Assembly: GCF_900176205.1 (NCBI RefSeq)
Contig: NZ_LT859959.1
Span: forward strand, 1,116,001-1,180,000
Origin: Bradyrhizobium sp. ORS 285
GTDB taxonomy: Bacteria > Pseudomonadota > Alphaproteobacteria > Rhizobiales > Xanthobacteraceae
Reading direction: 5' to 3'
DNA length: 64,000 bases
Shown here piece by piece: positions 8,722-17,610 of the stretch. The position numbers and the translations under genes were made by a program. Each line of letters starts with the position of its first letter. Positions within the stretch are counted from its first letter, which is position 1. The notes below the pieces were generated by a model. The model saw only the letters and a program-made list of their open reading frames with translations. It did not search any database and was not told the DNA's origin.

Positions 8722-10510
8722 TTGGGGCCGATTCCGCGGCTTGCTCGAGCTCGACGGCCGGGCCGCATCCGAGTTCGATCCGTCGCGACGTCAGTTGCTG
8801 CAGGCAGGTGCGACGTTTGCTGCGACCGGCGTCGCAGCGGCCATGCCGATGCGGGCGGAGGCGGCTGCAGGCGGCAAGGCCGACATCGTGTTCCGCAACG
8901 GTCCCGTCTATACCGTCAACGGCGGCAGAGAATGGGCCCGGGCGGTTGCCGTTGCGCAAAAGCGGATCGTCTATGTCGGCGATGACACGCAGGTCAGCCG
9001 CTTCATCGGTCCCAAGACACGGGTCGTCGATCTCGCGGGCAGGATGCTGCTGCCGGGATTCATCGAAGGACACATTCACCCGATCTCAGGCGCCGCGATC
9101 ACCAGCGGTATCGATCTTCAGTACGACACGCGTGACGACATGATCGGCGCGCTGACGGCGTATCGTGACAAGCTCGGCAAGGTCGAGGTCGTGCGCGGCT
9201 TCGGCTGGCGCTATCATGCATTCCCGTTCACCGGTCCGCGCAAGGAGGATCTCGACCAGATCTGGCCGGACACGCCCGTCTTCCTTGCGGCGATCGACGG
9301 CCATTGTGCCTGGATCAACTCCAAGGCGCTGGCGATGGCGAAGATCACCAAGGCCACAAAGGATCCGCTGCCCGGCTTCAGCTATTTTCAGCGTGATAAG
9401 GCGACCGGTGAGCCAACCGGCTACGTCGTCGAGGTGCCGGCGATGATGGTCGCGCTCAACGCCGCCGCGCCGTTCACCAGCAAATTCATCACGGAATCGC
9501 TCGAAGCGTGGCTGCCGAAGGCGTCCGCGGCGGGCATCACCACTGTCTTCGATGCAGGAATGCAGATCCTTCCGGAAGCCGCGGGCTTTCAGCTCTACCA
9601 GGACCTCGAAGGGCGCGGGAAGCTGTCCTTCCGCGTGATCGGGTCGACCTATCACAACAACCCCGCGGTCGATCCCGTCCCCATCATCAAGGCGTTGCGA
9701 AAGCAGTTTCATTCCGAACTGGTGCAGGCTTCCGTGCTCAAGCTGAACATCGACGGCGGCGAGGCGCAGCGCACGTCAGCGATGCTGGCCCCTTACGACG
9801 ACGATCCCAAGACCAGCGGCGAGACGCTGCTGCCTCCGGACCTGTTCAAGGACATTATCCTTCGCGCCGACAGAGACGGATTCAACATCCACATCCATTG
9901 CTGCGGCGACCGCGGCGCCCGGCTGTGCCTCGATGCTTTCGAGGCGGCAATGAAGGCGAACCCGCCACGCGATCGCCGTCATACGGTCTGCCATCTGGTG
10001 GTCGTTGCCCCCGAGGATCTGCCGCGCTTTGCCGCGCTCGGCGTCACCGCGGAATTCTCGGCGCAATGGGCGGTGCCGGATCCATCCTGGCGCGACGTGG
10101 TGCGCACACGGCTCGGCGCGCGGGCCGATACGGTGTATCGCATCGGTTCGATCCTGCGCGATGGAGGCAACATCTCGTTCGGCACCGACTGGCCGGCGGC
10201 CGGCCACTACAGCACTTTCCGGCCGCTGGAGGCGATCGAGATCGCAACGACGCGGCGCGAGCTCAACCGGCCCGATCAGCCGCCGCTGGTGCCGCTCGCC
10301 GAGCGCATCAGCCTCGACCAGGCCTTGCGCGCCGCGACCATGGGCCCGGCCTATCAGCTCGGCCTGGACCGCAAGATCGGTTCGATCGAGGTCGGCAAGC
10401 TCGCCGATCTGGTTGTGCTGGAGAAGAACCTGTTCGAGGTCGCTCCGCACGACATTCACAAGACGAAGGTCGTCATGACGGTGATGAACGGCCAGATCCG
10501 GCACGAATGA
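8705..10510 (+). CDS. Second Tat-exported amidohydrolase (YtcJ/COG1574 type)
   Basis: A 601-residue paralogue of the preceding gene. It again begins with a cysteine pair (MCIACNW), followed by a twin-arginine signal (SRRQLLQAGATFAATGVAAAMP). The HxH metal site is H123-I-H125 in GFIEGHIHP; further conserved blocks are NIHIHCCGDRG, HTVCHLVVV, SFGTDWPA and GKLADLVVLEKN. Similarity runs through the whole length, including the closing APHDIHKTKVVMTVMNG, so the pair arose by duplication. Both proteins would act outside the cytoplasm on related substrates. A GAGGGGGAAACC ribosome-binding region precedes the ATG. The exporter gene follows 41 bases downstream and probably belongs to the same transcript. 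Confidence 0.88.
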   Translation: MCIACNWGRFRGLLELDGRAASEFDPSRRQLLQAGATFAATGVAAAMPMRAEAAAGGKADIVFRNGPVYTVNGGREWARAVAVAQKRIVYVGDDTQVSRFIGPKTRVVDLAGRMLLPGFIEGHIHPISGAAITSGIDLQYDTRDDMIGALTAYRDKLGKVEVVRGFGWRYHAFPFTGPRKEDLDQIWPDTPVFLAAIDGHCAWINSKALAMAKITKATKDPLPGFSYFQRDKATGEPTGYVVEVPAMMVALNAAAPFTSKFITESLEAWLPKASAAGITTVFDAGMQILPEAAGFQLYQDLEGRGKLSFRVIGSTYHNNPAVDPVPIIKALRKQFHSELVQASVLKLNIDGGEAQRTSAMLAPYDDDPKTSGETLLPPDLFKDIILRADRDGFNIHIHCCGDRGARLCLDAFEAAMKANPPRDRRHTVCHLVVVAPEDLPRFAALGVTAEFSAQWAVPDPSWRDVVRTRLGARADTVYRIGSILRDGGNISFGTDWPAAGHYSTFRPLEAIEIATTRRELNRPDQPPLVPLAERISLDQALRAATMGPAYQLGLDRKIGSIEVGKLADLVVLEKNLFEVAPHDIHKTKVVMTVMNGQIRHE

Positions 10511-10551
10511 TCGGGCGGGGCGTCGAAGCGCATGCGAGGTTGTGAGCAGGA

Positions 10552-12054
10552 ATGTCCAAACATGATCGCTGGCTGATCCTGTTGATCGTCTCCAGCGCGC
10601 TCGCGCTGATCGTCATCGACATGACGGTGCTGTACACGGCGCTACCGAGTCTCACCCATGAACTCGGCGCGACGGCGTCAGAGAAGCTGTGGATCGTGAT
10701 GGCCTACGGACTCGTCGTGGCCGGACTGCTGCCCGGCTGCGGCGCACTCGGCGATCGGTTCGGCCATAAATCGACGTTCGTCAGCGGCCTCGTCGTGTTC
10801 GGAACGGCATCCCTCATCGCCGCCTATGCGCCAACGCCTGCCGTTCTGATCGGAGGACGGGTCGTGCTCGCCGTCGGCGCCGCGCTGATGATGCCGGCGA
10901 CGCTGTCGATCATCCGGGTCACCTTTTCCGACCACCATGAGCGCGCGCTCGCCATCGGCATCTGGGGCGCCGTCGCATCCAGCGGCGCCGCGGTCGGCCC
11001 TCTCGTCGGCGGCGTGCTGCTGGAGTACTTCTGGTGGGGCTCGGTCTTTCTGATCAACGTGCCCCTGGTCGCGGTCGTGCTCCTCGTCGCGCTGCTGCTG
11101 ATCCCTGGAGACGGCGAGCGCAACGGCCGGATGCTCGATGTGCTCGGCTCGGTGCAGGTCATGGCCGGACTCATCGGTTTTGCCTATATCGTCGAGGAGT
11201 GTGGCAGTCCACACCCTCACTACGGCATTTTGGCAGCCGTGGCGGTCGGCACGGTGATCATGCTGACCCTCTTCGTGCGCCGTCAGCTTCGGCTCGATCA
11301 TGCGTTGATCGACTTCACGCTGTTCCGCGAGGCCGAGTTCGCGCTCGGTGTGGCGACTGCGATCGTCGCCGCGCTCGCGATCGCCGGCACCGAGCTTGCG
11401 ATCAGCCAGCGTCTGCAACTCGTGCTCGGCTATTCGCCGTTGCAGGCGGCGCTGTATATCCTGCCGGCGCCGCTGGCGGCGTTCATCGGCGGGCCGCTGA
11501 CGAGCCTGGCGCTTCGTCACATCGGACCAGCCAATGCCATGCGTGCTGCGCTCCTGCTCGCCGGTCTAGGGGCCGCGGGCTATCTCTTCTTCTTCACCGC
11601 GAGCCTTCCGCTGCAACTGACCTGTATCGCCGTCAATGGTTTCGGACTGGGCGTCGCCATGGCGGCCGCGTCCAATGCCATCATGAATCAGGCTCCGGTT
11701 GGCCGCGAAGGCATGGCGGCCTCGATCGAGGAGGTCTCCTTCGAGCTCGGCGGCGCGGTCGGGATCAGCATCTTCGGCAGCATCCTGTCCGGCGTCTACA
11801 CCGCGGCGATGGTCGTGCCGGATAAGTCGGAAATTCCGCCGAGCGCGCGGGACAGCATCGATTCAGCCCTGATGATCGCGGAGCGACTACCCGCCGAGAT
11901 CGCGGGCCTCGTCATCTCGCAAGCCCATCAGGCGTTCGACCGGGCGTTCATCTCGGTCGCTCTCGTCGCGACGATGCTGCTGCTGGGCGCCGCTCTTCTT
12001 TTCCGCGTGCGGAGAGGGCGGTACGCCGCCGAGGCGAGGCGACATGCTCATTGA
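10552..12054 (+). CDS. MFS drug:H+ antiporter, DHA2 family (14 TM)
   Basis: A 500-residue, very hydrophobic protein with the layout of the 14-segment DHA2 branch of the major facilitator superfamily (EmrB/QacA type). It begins with RWLILLIVSSALALIVIDMTVLYTALPSL, the usual D-x-T-x-V-x-x-A-L-P first helix. Motif A follows between helices 2 and 3 (GALGDRFGHKSTF), and motif C-like AVGPLVGG lies in helix 5. Such proteins export hydrophobic drugs or metabolites by proton exchange. Its position after two Tat amidohydrolases suggests substrate or product transport, but this is inference. It is the last intact gene before the tRNA scar that marks the island edge. Confidence 0.9.
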   Translation: MSKHDRWLILLIVSSALALIVIDMTVLYTALPSLTHELGATASEKLWIVMAYGLVVAGLLPGCGALGDRFGHKSTFVSGLVVFGTASLIAAYAPTPAVLIGGRVVLAVGAALMMPATLSIIRVTFSDHHERALAIGIWGAVASSGAAVGPLVGGVLLEYFWWGSVFLINVPLVAVVLLVALLLIPGDGERNGRMLDVLGSVQVMAGLIGFAYIVEECGSPHPHYGILAAVAVGTVIMLTLFVRRQLRLDHALIDFTLFREAEFALGVATAIVAALAIAGTELAISQRLQLVLGYSPLQAALYILPAPLAAFIGGPLTSLALRHIGPANAMRAALLLAGLGAAGYLFFFTASLPLQLTCIAVNGFGLGVAMAAASNAIMNQAPVGREGMAASIEEVSFELGGAVGISIFGSILSGVYTAAMVVPDKSEIPPSARDSIDSALMIAERLPAEIAGLVISQAHQAFDRAFISVALVATMLLLGAALLFRVRRGRYAAEARRHAH

Positions 12055-12186
12055 GGCAGCCGAGAGGGGGCTCGAGATGAGAGTCGGGCGCGGACTTCGG
12101 TGGGAACGCGCAACGGGCGGGCTGGGTTGTTCCGGCCGACGCGTCTGGCTGCGTTGCGTGAAATCAGGGAGCAAACCTGAAACGAT

Positions 12187-12236
12187 TGGTGGGCCCGGCA
12201 GGACTCGAACCTGCAACCAGACCGTTATGAGCGGCC
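12187..12236 (-). other. 3' half of a CAT-anticodon tRNA: island attachment-site scar
   Basis: Read on the minus strand, the 50 bases hold the anticodon arm (stem GGCCG/CGGTC around loop CTCATAA), a variable loop, a perfect T arm (GCAGG-TTCGAGT-CCTGC) and the acceptor 3' strand ending in CCA at 12187. The D arm and 5' acceptor strand are absent: the sequence diverges after 12236 and runs into a poly-G tract (12245-12253). This half-tRNA is the standard left-over of tyrosine-recombinase integration into a tRNA 3' end. Packed, IS-free DNA lies on the left, and the IS-rich, T3SS-bearing region begins on the right. An intact copy of the same tRNA is expected at the far end of the island. Confidence 0.8.
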
Positions 12237-12375
12237 AGATCGCTGGGGGGGGGCGGAGATTATTGATTTAGTTCGGGTCGCTATCTGACAAGCTTCACGT
12301 TTGTTCACGGTATATTGGTGGTCAATTGGTGGTTGGCGCCTTCAGGCCATCTAACCGATCATAACAATGATAGCT

Positions 12376-13440
12376 GGGTCGTGTCCCTGGGCGTGGTGCA
12401 GCACGGTAGAGCAAAGCCGTGCGCCCGCGCGCTCCCCCCATAATAGCGCCGTAGTGGGTGGACGGCTTTGTGGTGGTCACCGGCGATTGCCCGGTAGGGT
12501 TGGGTTGCTGACACCAACCTGATTCGAGGATACACCGATGAACCGACGAGATGGTCAAGTTTCGCGCGCTCGTGGAGAAGGCCCGGACGCCGATCTTCTG
12601 CGTGAGATGATCGGCTTTGCAGTCCAGCGGTCGATGGAGATGGAAGGTCGCCGGGCTGCGCAGAGCATCCTATGGCGAGAAGATCTCCGAGCGTCTGGCG
12701 CAGCGCAAAGGCTACTGTGAGCGGACCTAGGAGACTCGCGCCGGGGCGGTCGAGCTGCGCATCCCGAAGCTGCGCAAGGGAAGCGACTTGCCGGGCTTCC
12801 TGGAGCCGCGCCGGATGGCCGATAAGGCGCTGACGGCCGTCATTCAGGAGGCCGACGTCCTCGGTATCTCGACCCGATCGGTCGACGAACCTCGTGCAGG
12901 CGATGGAGATGAGCGGCATCTTGAAGAGCCAGGTGAGCCGGCTCTAGCTGTGGAGCCTCAAGAGGTTGTCCTCTGACAGACCGAGTCTGCTGATTGGCGT
13001 TTGAGACTTTATCCCGCCACGCGGGCGATGCCAGTTGTATCTGTGCAGTCAATGGGGGAGCTCCTCAGCGCGTCGGTCCGAGGTGGAGTAGGCCTGAGCA
13101 TAGGCCCGCTCCCTGAGTGCCGTCTGTATGAAGCGTTCGGCCTTACCATTAATTTTTCCCATCCCATCGAGAGGGAGAATGGCGAGATCAAGCGCCGCAC
13201 AGAGGTCGTCGGCATCTTCCCAAACGAAGACGCCATCGTCCGTCTCGTCCGCGCCATCCTGCTCGAACAGAACCACGAGTGGGCCGTCCAGCGCGCATGC
13301 TACATGACGCTGTAAACCATCGCGCCGTTGAGCGATGATCCCATCGTCGGCCTGCCCGCTGTGGCAGGCTGATCAGCTCGGCCCACACCGGAATCGCCCG
13401 GTGACCCACCATGCCAGCTACACCGCTCTGGGACACGATC
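12376..13440 (+). mobile_element. Decayed IS256-family element
   Basis: Both ends match the two complete IS256 copies of this window: GGTCGTGTCCC at the left and GGGACACGATC at the right. The transposase frame is visible from about 12538 (matching the N-terminus of the intact copies) to about 12945, and again from about 13165 to 13373 (the [18 protein letters not shown] segment). The middle third is lost and replaced by a fragment of an IS481-type transposase gene. Frameshifts and stops make it dead. Confidence 0.85.
12955..13165 (-). pseudogene. IS481-type transposase C-terminal fragment
   Basis: The minus strand encodes GKAERFIQTALRERAYAQAY, then, after frame changes, HRYNWHRPRG and LGLSEDNLL. 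This is the conserved C-terminal end of IS481-family DDE transposases. It sits inside the decayed IS256 element and replaces its central part. Confidence 0.7.
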
Positions 13441-13489
13441 CCTACTAGAGATGTCCACTCATTCGGAGGATGTTCGGGACGAACACTCG

Positions 13490-13520
13490 GGCAGCTGTCG
13501 CAGCTCAAGACGTCTGCGCG
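13490..13520 (+). promoter_or_regulatory. Weak, degenerate tts-box candidate upstream of the NopD-like gene
   Basis: GGCAGCTGTCGCAGCTCAAG resembles the tts-box core GTCAGCTTGTCGAAAGCT with two single-base gaps. It lies about 280 bases before the effector gene. The gaps make binding by TtsI doubtful; it is listed because no better box was found upstream of that gene. Confidence 0.25.
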
Positions 13521-13682
13521 GCAAAATGAAGCTTGAATCCTACGTAACGTGAGGTTGTAAAGTCCGAGTCGTACCGCGTCACGCCTCGCGATCGGAAGTG
13601 GGGCTTCAATGTCCTTAAGGTCTCAGGTGAGTCGGGGGCGGCGACCACGGGCAGGTCGAAGTGACTGTGAGGATTTTAAACT

Positions 13683-13730
13683 GAATTCGAAGCGGCTGAT
13701 TCCGAAAGTGACTTTCGGATTCTTGAATTC
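13683..13730. promoter_or_regulatory. Long dyad-symmetric sequence upstream of the NopD-like gene
   Basis: A perfect inverted repeat TCCGAAAGT-G-ACTTTCGGA (13701-13719) is framed by two GAATTC palindromes (13683-13688 and 13725-13730). It ends 65 bases before the effector start. It could be an operator or an attenuator; no run of T follows it. Function unknown. Confidence 0.4.
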
Positions 13731-13794
13731 AAAGTTTCTTGGCGCTCCACCGGACGGTGGAGCTAGGAAAAGTTATCTCATCTAAGGAGGGGGC

Positions 13795-16700
13795 ATGGAA
13801 CCCGGCTATAACGACCCGAACTATTGGATGCGCTGGTACGCAGAGCAGCAGGAGCTGCTGCGTGCGCGGCAGGAGGCCGATCTCGAGCCGGTTGATCAGG
13901 CTGGCTTTGAGCAGCAGCTGGGCGAACTGCAGCTTCGATCCTCCAAGGAGAGTTCGCCTGAAGCCAGTTCGCCTGAGGCCAGTTCGCCTGACACTCCAGT
14001 CGCGCGGTGGGGCGACAATATGCAGCGCACGAACAATGGTGGTTCGATGCGAATGCCGCAAGGATATAATTTGCGGGACAGTTCGTTCAGCAGTGCGCGT
14101 TACAGCGTCGATGTTCCGCGCGCTCTTCTTGGATCGGGCGCAGACGGCTTGGGTGACGTCTCATCCAGCAGCATGCGTTACGCAGGGCCTTTGGAAGCGC
14201 AATCTACAGTTCGGACGAAAGAATACCGCAAGCCACGCGGATTTCTGTCCCGGGTCAAATCAGGACTAGGTAAAGTCTTGGGAGGAAGTCGCCGTGAGAA
14301 GTCGTCTGGCGACCCGGAGTATGTTGTTCTCCACTCCGAGCTTCGTGTCGACCGTGCAAAGCGCAGTCGCCCATCCGATGTAGACCACGAGCTGATCAAA
14401 GAGTTCGAGACGGCGTTGAGCGCTACGAACTATAACACCGCCACTATCAAGGACTACACTACAGCGCTTCGGTGGTTCAGTGAGCTCCTCCAGTCAAAAG
14501 GCCTCATTCTGAAGGACGTGCTTGGCGATCCTGACCTTCTGACGACTCTTAAAGATGAATTCAACAAGGACGTGAGCGTCGCTTACAGAAATAAGAAGTC
14601 TTTGAGTGGAGCTCTCCGTGTGCTTCAGGAATTTCAGGCTGGAAAGATTATTCAAGCTCCTAGTCGGGCCACACGCGTCGCACCCATGCGCCCTTCTGAC
14701 GAGCAGATGATTAACCAGTTTGAGAAAGGAATCAGAGACTACAAAATTGAGACTGATGGTACCAGAGGCCGCGGGACTGGGATCGTTCCCTCCGCAACCA
14801 TTCTCTCACATGTGAAAAGTCTGAGGCAGTTCGCGCGTTGGCTCCAAGCGAACGATAAGAGTTCATTGACTAGGTTGTACACGGAGCCAACGTCGTTGGC
14901 CGACGATGTGGACGAGTACCTCCAAGCTGTTGGCGACGATCAGGGCCGCCTCAGCGTAGCGCTGTCCCACTTGCGTAGATTTGGGACTGATGGGCAGCTC
15001 ATAGGTATCGGCGCCGGCCCTCGCCTAATGGGACGCCAAACATTTGCTCCTTATCCGGAGGACGCCGTCGCTATCGACCGTGACATGATCAATGCGCTGT
15101 CCATGGGCGAGGAAAGAAGCGCCGTTGCATCGCAAGCCTCGCGACTGCGCGGTTTCAGTGACTGGCTTCAGAGGGAGGGCAGACCTGCCATTGTGGACCG
15201 GATTAACAGATCTTTTGAGCCGTTGGACTCTTTGAGGGCTGATCTCGCGGCGTATCGTAAAACTGGAAAGCAGGTGCCCCCGCTTGATCAAATTCGAGCA
15301 TTCTTGGGCCTCGAAAGATTGCGCCGTTACGACATTGATAAGCAGCTCGTGGGTATCGGTGCCGGCCCCAGCCTGATGGGACGCCAAACATTTGCTCCTT
15401 ATCGGGTGGACGCCCTCGCCATCGACAGTGGCGTGACCAATGCGCTGTCCTTGGGCGAGGAAAGAAGCGCCGCTTCGTCGCAAGCCTCGCGACTGCGCGG
15501 TTTCAGTGATTGGCTTCAGAGGGAGGGCAGACCTGCCATTGTGGACCGGATTGACGGAACTGTTGAACAGCTGGACTCGTTGAGGACTGATCACGCGGCG
15601 TACCGTAAAACGGGAAGGCAGGTGCCACCGCTTGATCAAATTCGAGCATTCTTTGGCCTCGAAAGATTGCGCCTTTACGACGAGGACGCCAGCCTCATCG
15701 AGGGCCTTGCTAACGAGGAGTTGAACAAGCCTAATCTTACTTCAAAGAAAAGCGCAGCAGCTCTAAGAACTGTTTCAGCACAGCGCGAGTTCGGCGCGTG
15801 GCTCCGAACAACCGGTAGAACGAGCATCGCAAGCCGCATCAATGGCAATGACGAGCAGCGAAGCTCGCTGGATCGAGACTACGAGGCTTTCCAGGAAGTT
15901 GGGGGGGACATCCCCGTGGCTTTGAGGAAGCTCAGGCAGTATGCACAGGTCGTCGATGCAAATAAGGCGCTCGGTCTGAACCTCCCGCAGCAGAGCGGCG
16001 AGCCGGACGCAAGCTCGACCTGGAGACGAACTTTGCCGCAGCCGCCGTCAGAAGCTGAGTGGACCCGGTCGCAGCCCGACCGGTTTGGGCAGGCGGGGTT
16101 GCAGACTTCGGCCGACTCAAGCTCGACCTCAACCTGGCTTCAAGACTTGCAATTGCCGGCCTTCTTCGACTTTCCCACGCCGGAGGGCGCGCCCGCTCAC
16201 TCCTCAGAGATTTACCAAGGCCTTTCTTCGTTCGCGGACCTGCCGTCTACACCGCAGGCCGTGCGTGACGACGCCCAGTCGGCCTACTTCAATGTCTTTC
16301 CGGAAGACGCGCCAGTCCCATCCTCAGAGATTTACCAAGGTCTTTCTTCGTTCGCGGACCTGCCGTCCACACCGCAGGCCGTGCGTGACGACGCCCGGTC
16401 GGCCTATTTCAGTGTTTTTCCGGAAGATGCGCCAGTTCCGTCCTCAGAGATTTACCAAGGTCTTTCTTCGTTCACGGACCTGCCGTACACACCGCAGGCC
16501 TTGCGCGACGACGCCCAGTCGTCCTACTTCAATGCCTTGCCGGAGGGCGCGCCCGCCCGCTCCTCAGAGATTTACCAAGGTCTTTCTTCGTTCACGGATC
16601 TGCCGTCTATACCGCAGGACATGGGTGACGACGCCCAGTCAAGGCCGGCGCTCAGCCCAGCCGGCGCTCCGCCGTTCTTCATCGGCTCCTCAGGCGTTCT

Positions 16701-17556
16701 GCAGGAGCTCGAAGACATCGGACATCTCGTCGGTGAGGATTGGCGGCATGGCTCACAACCGGTGCCGGATTATCTGATCGATGTGCTGGACAACAAAATG
16801 CTGTTGCCGAGTTCGCGAATGGCTCCCCAGCCGGTGGCCATCAACGGAGAGACCTATTCCGTCACAATGGGACCGCGAGGTCGCCGTGACTCCCAATTCG
16901 TCCATCATCCCCGTCACCTCGCCGCCTGGGATGCCCAGGCCGGCACATCGGGTACCGCTGCTTCTTCCGGCGACCGCAGCGGACGTGTGCTGGGCTCCAT
17001 GCAGTGGCTGGGTGACGAGCACATCCAACGAGACTACGAGCTTCTGTCGGAGGAGTTGCAGCAAAGCAATCCAGATCTCGCCGCTCGGACCCGGTTCGTG
17101 GATCCCCTAATGGCCTTTCAGCTGGCCCATAGCACAGGTGCCGATGCCCTAAGGGCGTTCCATATAATCGTGTCCGATCGGAATGAAAACGACACAGCCG
17201 ACTTCCTGTTCCTGCCGGTGAACAATGCCAGTATCTCGGGCCTCTCTGCGCGAGGCACTCATTGGTCGTTGCTGCTGGTCGACCGTCGCAACCGCGACAG
17301 GCCAGTTGCCTACCACTACGACTCCGCTCAACAGTACGGCAATGCCGGACCAGCGGCAAGACTCGCAGCAGCAGTAGGGGCCAATCCGCAACATGCCCCA
17401 ATAGCTCAGCAGAGCAACAGCTACGATTGCGGCGTCTTTGTCGTCGACGGTACGAGGGAGCTGGCACGAAGGCTTGCAGGAGGGCGCCAGGTAGATCTCA
17501 ACCTCAGCAACCTCATCGTCGATCGGCAGGCACTTCAGAACCGGCTGAAGAGCTGA
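13795..17556 (+). CDS. nopD: NopD-like type III effector with C-terminal Ulp1/SUMO protease (C48) domain
   Basis: A 1253-residue protein with a strong ribosome-binding site (AAGGAGGGGG). The first 200 residues are Ser-rich and lack a Sec signal, as in type III effectors. Residues about 200-700 contain several copies of a FSDWLQREGR-type module, two of them a nearly exact 116-residue tandem repeat. Four 40-residue repeats starting with SSEIYQGLSSF follow. An LxLxL motif (L726-L730, LGLNLP) matches the plant EAR repressor motif. The C-terminus is a cysteine protease of clan CE: catalytic H1156 in THWSLLLVD, D1176 in YHYDSAQ, Q1205 or Q1206, and C1212 in YDCGVFVVDG. Relatives are rhizobial NopD and Bel2-5 and Xanthomonas XopD, which remove SUMO in the plant nucleus. 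SUMO cleavage here is inferred from the family. Confidence 0.88.
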   Translation: MEPGYNDPNYWMRWYAEQQELLRARQEADLEPVDQAGFEQQLGELQLRSSKESSPEASSPEASSPDTPVARWGDNMQRTNNGGSMRMPQGYNLRDSSFSSARYSVDVPRALLGSGADGLGDVSSSSMRYAGPLEAQSTVRTKEYRKPRGFLSRVKSGLGKVLGGSRREKSSGDPEYVVLHSELRVDRAKRSRPSDVDHELIKEFETALSATNYNTATIKDYTTALRWFSELLQSKGLILKDVLGDPDLLTTLKDEFNKDVSVAYRNKKSLSGALRVLQEFQAGKIIQAPSRATRVAPMRPSDEQMINQFEKGIRDYKIETDGTRGRGTGIVPSATILSHVKSLRQFARWLQANDKSSLTRLYTEPTSLADDVDEYLQAVGDDQGRLSVALSHLRRFGTDGQLIGIGAGPRLMGRQTFAPYPEDAVAIDRDMINALSMGEERSAVASQASRLRGFSDWLQREGRPAIVDRINRSFEPLDSLRADLAAYRKTGKQVPPLDQIRAFLGLERLRRYDIDKQLVGIGAGPSLMGRQTFAPYRVDALAIDSGVTNALSLGEERSAASSQASRLRGFSDWLQREGRPAIVDRIDGTVEQLDSLRTDHAAYRKTGRQVPPLDQIRAFFGLERLRLYDEDASLIEGLANEELNKPNLTSKKSAAALRTVSAQREFGAWLRTTGRTSIASRINGNDEQRSSLDRDYEAFQEVGGDIPVALRKLRQYAQVVDANKALGLNLPQQSGEPDASSTWRRTLPQPPSEAEWTRSQPDRFGQAGLQTSADSSSTSTWLQDLQLPAFFDFPTPEGAPAHSSEIYQGLSSFADLPSTPQAVRDDAQSAYFNVFPEDAPVPSSEIYQGLSSFADLPSTPQAVRDDARSAYFSVFPEDAPVPSSEIYQGLSSFTDLPYTPQALRDDAQSSYFNALPEGAPARSSEIYQGLSSFTDLPSIPQDMGDDAQSRPALSPAGAPPFFIGSSGVLQELEDIGHLVGEDWRHGSQPVPDYLIDVLDNKMLLPSSRMAPQPVAINGETYSVTMGPRGRRDSQFVHHPRHLAAWDAQAGTSGTAASSGDRSGRVLGSMQWLGDEHIQRDYELLSEELQQSNPDLAARTRFVDPLMAFQLAHSTGADALRAFHIIVSDRNENDTADFLFLPVNNASISGLSARGTHWSLLLVDRRNRDRPVAYHYDSAQQYGNAGPAARLAAAVGANPQHAPIAQQSNSYDCGVFVVDGTRELARRLAGGRQVDLNLSNLIVDRQALQNRLKS
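15001..15696 (+). repeat. Two tandem 348-base units inside the NopD-like gene
   Basis: The unit beginning near 15001 (encoding IGIGAGPRLMGRQTFAPY) recurs near 15349 with few changes, giving a 116-residue period. Each unit holds one SRLRGFSDWLQREGRPAIVD module and a PPLDQIRAF...GLERLR tail. High nucleotide identity points to recent duplication within the gene. Confidence 0.9.
16183..16662 (+). repeat. Four tandem 120-base units inside the NopD-like gene
   Basis: TCCTCAGAGATTTACCAAGG recurs exactly at 16201, 16321, 16441 and 16561. Each unit encodes 40 residues of the pattern SSEIYQGLSSF..DLPSTPQAVRDDAQ. The in-frame, near-identical array can gain or lose units without breaking the protein. 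Confidence 0.95.
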
Positions 17557-17610
17557 TGTCGGCTTCAATAGCGTGCCTGATTGAAGCACAGCGTCTCGCC
17601 CATTGAGGGT

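Noticed and set aside
12538..12720. A 60-codon frame as a small gene
   Set aside because: It is the N-terminus of the decayed IS256 transposase, recognisable by comparison with the intact copies.
16183..16662. Regular 120-base repeats considered as a CRISPR array
   Set aside because: Repeats are contiguous, in frame and part of a large protein; there are no unique spacers and no cas genes.
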